A DNA stretch of 64,000 bases, from assembly GCA_020845635.1 (NCBI GenBank), contig JADLFI010000015.1:35597-99596 (forward strand). The letters run 5' to 3'. The stretch's first letter is position 1; each line of letters begins with the position of its first letter. Under the pieces are notes generated by a model. That model was not told the DNA's origin. It worked only from the letters and a program-made list of their open reading frames with translations, and did no database searches. Both the position numbers and the translations under genes were made by a program. Of this stretch, positions 61,555 to 64,000 are shown one piece after another. The DNA is from Bacteroidia bacterium. GTDB taxonomy: Bacteria > Bacteroidota > Bacteroidia > UBA4408.

Positions 61555-61965
61555 TTAGTTCTCAGCCTCAAAAAGAATGTTGATATGACGTTTGCCTTTT
61601 AACACCAGTTGATTGTTGTTTACCTTAAAAGAAGTTGCTTTTTCAAGTGCTTTTATTAATTCCCTTTCGTTGTTGTCTTTTTCACAAAACATCTTGGTTA
61701 ATCCAATGCTGCTCAACTTTATCTTGTTTTTCGTTATTTTATATGTTCCCTGAAAACGATTGCACCCGGAAAAGCCTTTAAAGGTATTGTCCGGTAAAAA
61801 AACAATAAAGCTTTTCACTCCCTCATCATTAGCGTTAATTACCTTTTCATTAAGGTTGGTCAGATTCCATTGGGTATCTGTAAAGGCCGTATTTTTATTA
61901 TTTTGAGCATGCAAAAAAAATGTTGTAAAAAATAATAAAAAGGATAACAATATGAACTTTCTCAT
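61555..61965 (-). CDS. META-domain (HslJ-like) secreted protein
   Basis: About 136 residues with a signal peptide (MRKFILLSFLLFFTTFFLHA, then Q) from the ATG at 61965; a longer frame adds nine residues before it that would spoil the signal. META-domain pattern TQWNLTNLNEK, FIVFLPDNTFKGFSGCNRFQG, YKITKNKIKLSSIGLTKMFC. The family includes heat-shock HslJ; the role is unclear. Alone between the sugar cassette and the rRNA methyltransferase. Confidence 0.82.
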   Translation of the reverse strand: MRKFILLSFLLFFTTFFLHAQNNKNTAFTDTQWNLTNLNEKVINANDEGVKSFIVFLPDNTFKGFSGCNRFQGTYKITKNKIKLSSIGLTKMFCEKDNNERELIKALEKATSFKVNNNQLVLKGKRHINILFEAEN

Positions 61966-62049
61966 GATATCTTTTTTTGAAATGTGTAACAAATCTAAGG
62001 TTTTTAGTTATTAAAAGAAAAAAAAGTTGAAAAGTCCGATAATTAAAAC

Positions 62050-63276
62050 CTAAGTTGCTTTTCTTAAACAAGCCATATAAAATCCATCATAGCCCCATGA
62101 AGGCATAATTGACTGATGTTTTATTAGTTCAAATTGATGATTGTTTGCCAAAAAGCTTTTTATCTGCATTTCATTTTCTGACGGCAATATGCTGCATGTG
62201 GCATATACCATAAGCCCTCCTGGTTTTAACATCGTTGAATAATTGGTTAAAATATCAGATTGTATGGTTTGAATATGTGATATAAAGGCGGTATCAAGTT
62301 TCCATTTAGCATCAGGATTTCTGCGTAATACCCCCAATCCCGAACAAGGAACATCTAATAAAAGGCGATCGGCCTTTTCTTTATTTTTTAATATCTCTTG
62401 TTCTGAAATTAATACTGTTTCTACAATATTTAATCCCGCTCTCTTTGCTCTGCGATTAAGCTCCTCCAGCTTAGTGGGGCTAATATCCATAGCTGTTATC
62501 TTGCCACTATTATTCATCATGCTTCCTGCATGCAGTGTTTTACCTCCGGCTCCGGCACATGCATCTATTAAGAACATACCCGGCTTTAATTGTAGGTATG
62601 GAGCAACCAACTGTGAACTTACATCTTGAATCTCAAATAAACCATTTTTATAACTATCTAAATGCTGAAGGTTTTTTCTTTCGTTCAGTAAAAAACAATT
62701 CTCAGGAAAATTATCAAATAAATGATTAGATGATATAGGACTTATGTTAACCCCTTCTTTGGCAAGGGTAGAATACAATTTTGAAGGGTTGGTTTTAAGT
62801 GTATTAACTCTTATATAAACTCCGGCCTCTTCATTTAAAGCATGTATTTCTTTTTGCCATATTTCTTTCCCAAGTTGGGCTGCTCCCATAATATCTAACC
62901 AATCGGGGATTGATTCGGAAACAGCAAATGTTTGCTTTGCTTTTTCTAAGCACTCGTTAATATAGGCTTGATTTAAATCTTTAAACTCAGGCATATCGGG
63001 CAAATCGTTGCCCTGAGCAACATAAGATACTGCAAAAAGATAATGGTACAGCATGGCCGATTGTTGTTGTTGGGCATTCAAACAATACATATACAAACGA
63101 TACCACCGAACTATATTGTAAATATAAGTAGCAATAAATTTTCTGTCACGTGCCCCAAAGCGAGAATCTTTTCTTAACGCCTGCTCAACAATTGCCGGTG
63201 CTGCGGTATTTTGTCCAAAAATGTGGGCAACTGCTTGAGCAACTACATTGATAAGATTTGGATATAACCTAGCCAT
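62050..63276 (-). CDS. RsmB/NOP-family rRNA (cytosine-C5) methyltransferase
   Basis: 408 residues. N-terminal helical NusB-like domain, then a Rossmann methyltransferase: FLIDACAGAGGKTLHAGS (SAM), ITAMDISPTKLEEL, the motif IV DVPCSGLGVLRRNPDAKW and motif VI YATCSILPSENEMQ, with the two catalytic cysteines of m5C enzymes. Target is likely 16S rRNA, by analogy with RsmB. Which position is methylated cannot be told. Confidence 0.9.
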   Translation of the reverse strand: MARLYPNLINVVAQAVAHIFGQNTAAPAIVEQALRKDSRFGARDRKFIATYIYNIVRWYRLYMYCLNAQQQQSAMLYHYLFAVSYVAQGNDLPDMPEFKDLNQAYINECLEKAKQTFAVSESIPDWLDIMGAAQLGKEIWQKEIHALNEEAGVYIRVNTLKTNPSKLYSTLAKEGVNISPISSNHLFDNFPENCFLLNERKNLQHLDSYKNGLFEIQDVSSQLVAPYLQLKPGMFLIDACAGAGGKTLHAGSMMNNSGKITAMDISPTKLEELNRRAKRAGLNIVETVLISEQEILKNKEKADRLLLDVPCSGLGVLRRNPDAKWKLDTAFISHIQTIQSDILTNYSTMLKPGGLMVYATCSILPSENEMQIKSFLANNHQFELIKHQSIMPSWGYDGFYMACLRKAT

Positions 63277-63670
63277 AATTAATAAAAATGAAATTGAGTA
63301 ATAAATTTGTTTTAAGGCATTTATAGTATTAATTACAAGTAAAAATATTACAAACCCTTAAAAACGCCTTGTCTATAAAATTTGCTGCTTAAACATCAAA
63401 CAAATAAAACAATAATATTTATACTAAGTGCCGTATTAACTATTTTTTCTTTGTTGTTTGTATTGTCTATCAACCCAAGCGAGATGGTATTCGTGAATCA
63501 CAAAATATTGAGGTTAATTTGCCTGTAAATGTATATATATTGCCTATTACCAATCGCTGCACTTTAACAGAAGTTGTTATTGTGATTATTTTTTAAAGAA
63601 CAGTTCAGGTAGGAACTTTATTATAAACTCTCCTGAATTAACTCCATCATTTCATTTTCTTAATATTTAC
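63277..63670. other. spacer holding one decayed fragment
   Basis: About 390 bases between the methyltransferase gene (minus) and the DoxX gene (plus). The only coding-like content is the frameshifted fragment at 63382-63596. No RNA gene or strong hairpin is seen. Confidence 0.5.
63382..63596 (+). pseudogene. frameshifted fragment of an exported protein
   Basis: Starting from TTG at 63382 the frame gives a signal-peptide-like TIIFILSAVLTIFSLLFVL that ends soon after. In a different frame, overlapping and downstream, a stretch CIVYQPKRDGIRESQNIEVN (then LPVNVYILPITNRC) continues to a stop at 63594-63596. Joined, they look like the first 60-70 residues of a secreted protein broken by a frameshift near 63470 and truncated later. 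No family is recognised; chance open frames in AT-rich DNA are the alternative. Confidence 0.35.
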
Positions 63671-63678
63671 TACCTTTG
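63671..63678 (+). promoter_or_regulatory. -7 promoter box of the DoxX gene
   Basis: TACCTTTG, full TAnnTTTG match. A longer frame of the gene begins in this box, so the ATG at 63702 is the real start. Confidence 0.55.
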
Positions 63679-63701
63679 TGTTATATGTTAATTCTTCAAT
63701 A

Positions 63702-63876
63702 ATGGATTATTTATATTTTGTTCCCGAAATTATTATTCTGTTAATGTTGGCTATTGCCTTCTTACAATCAGGAATTGATAAAATAACCGATTGGAAATCA
63801 AATCTTAATTGGTTAAATGGTCATTTTGCCCAATCACCCCTCAAAGGGCAGGTTTCTATAATGTTAGGAATTATCC
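63702..63876 (+). pseudogene. DoxX-like membrane protein gene truncated by an insertion sequence
   Basis: The first 58 residues of a DoxX-like protein: a transmembrane helix (VPEIIILLMLAIAFLQSGID), a segment KITDWKSNLNWLNGHFAQSP and the start of a second helix (IMLGIIL). The reading frame then runs into an insertion-sequence end near 63877 and stops at 63891-63893. DoxX family proteins normally have three or four helices and about 120-150 residues. Its promoter is intact. The rest of the gene may lie beyond the element, outside the window. Confidence 0.65.
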
Positions 63877-64000
63877 TGACTTGTCCACTTTAGTGCAACA
63901 AATCAAGTTTGGCTAATAATTCTTCTATGTCCTTAGTAATTTTGCCCTTAACAATCACTTCCTTTTGCGTTAGTTTGTTTTGCATTCGGGCATCTGTAAC
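63877..64000. mobile_element. insertion sequence, left end only
   Basis: The homology of the DoxX gene stops at about 63877. The following bases, TGACTTGTCCACTTTAGTGC, look like a terminal inverted repeat, and a transposase-like tail on the minus strand ends 14 bases inside. The other end is beyond the window, so the exact boundary and any target duplication cannot be seen. Confidence 0.6.
63890..64000 (-). CDS. C-terminal end of a probable transposase, cut by window edge
   Basis: On the minus strand the frame reads VTDARMQNKLTQKEVIVKGK and ends ELLAKLDLLH before a stop at 63890-63892, right inside the presumed terminal repeat. This charged helical tail and its placement are typical of a transposase terminus. 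The family cannot be named from 36 residues. Confidence 0.5.
   Translation of the reverse strand, partial: VTDARMQNKLTQKEVIVKGKITKDIEELLAKLDLLH

Overview
The window is AT-rich DNA from a Bacteroidota chromosome, probably a free-living, facultatively denitrifying member of the Chitinophagales/Sphingobacteriales/Flavobacteriia side of the phylum. The evidence is -7 promoter boxes of the TAnnTTTG type, type IX secretion and gliding proteins (PorZ, PorP/SprF, a giant PKD protein with a gliding-type C-terminal domain), DUF3127, DUF3276, DUF4293 and DUF4296 proteins, ExbB-ExbD-ExbD-TonB, the futalosine menaquinone enzyme MqnD, and a clade II nitrous oxide reductase cluster. No long foreign island is seen. 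An insertion sequence enters at the right edge.

Layout. 1-1.7 kb: two tandem double-domain FKBP isomerases. 1.7-6.4 kb (minus): a respiratory/nitrosative block with an Fnr-like regulator, a RIC-type di-iron repair protein, a universal stress protein and a CcoI-type copper ATPase. 6.5-14.2 kb: housekeeping genes (LolE/FtsX-like permease, Ndk, SET protein) and an HU - TPR - 30-residue ribosomal protein - RNase G operon, then tRNA-Leu and a HemD carrying a dead HemC-like domain. 14.2-20.5 kb (minus): the nos cluster, cytochrome c - nosZ - nosL fusion - nosD - nosF - nosY. 20.9-28.6 kb: GcdH, KdtA, DUF4256, flavin reductase, DUF3127, MqnD and RecO. 28.6-36.4 kb (minus): the PorZ / PorP-SprF / giant adhesin group. 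36.5-46.5 kb: a propeller-SpoIIE phosphatase with a radical SAM partner, a Pur-alpha-like protein, an LVIVD lipoprotein trio, a glycosyltransferase, LpxH and tRNA-Arg. 46.7-49.8 kb: the TonB energising complex. 50.3-55.2 kb: tRNA-Leu and tRNA-Gly, a PLP decarboxylase, an AhpD-like protein, a fasciclin lipoprotein, a peroxiredoxin and a polysaccharide deacetylase. 55.3-61.5 kb: an exosortase-family protein, Asd, a PTPS/QueD-like protein and a five-gene sugar cassette. 61.5-64 kb: a META-domain protein, an RsmB/NOP methyltransferase, a decayed fragment and a DoxX gene cut by an insertion sequence.

The most interesting signal is regulatory. A palindrome of form ATGAY-N4-RTCAT lies before the RIC gene (5678-5691), before the nos cluster (20521-20534, with a second near-copy two helical turns upstream) and before the fasciclin lipoprotein (52781-52794). 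In the last two cases the centre of the box is exactly 33 bp from the centre of a -7 box and no -33 box is seen. The local Fnr-like protein has a FNR-like cysteine arrangement and a related recognition helix, so it is the natural candidate regulator. Other points of note are a strong intrinsic terminator inside the nos cluster just after nosZ, a NosL fused behind a membrane domain with a lipoprotein signal left in the middle, a HemC-like domain stripped of all its catalytic residues, an apparent ATT start codon for the SpoIIE sensor, and a missed 30-residue mS38/bS22-like ribosomal protein.
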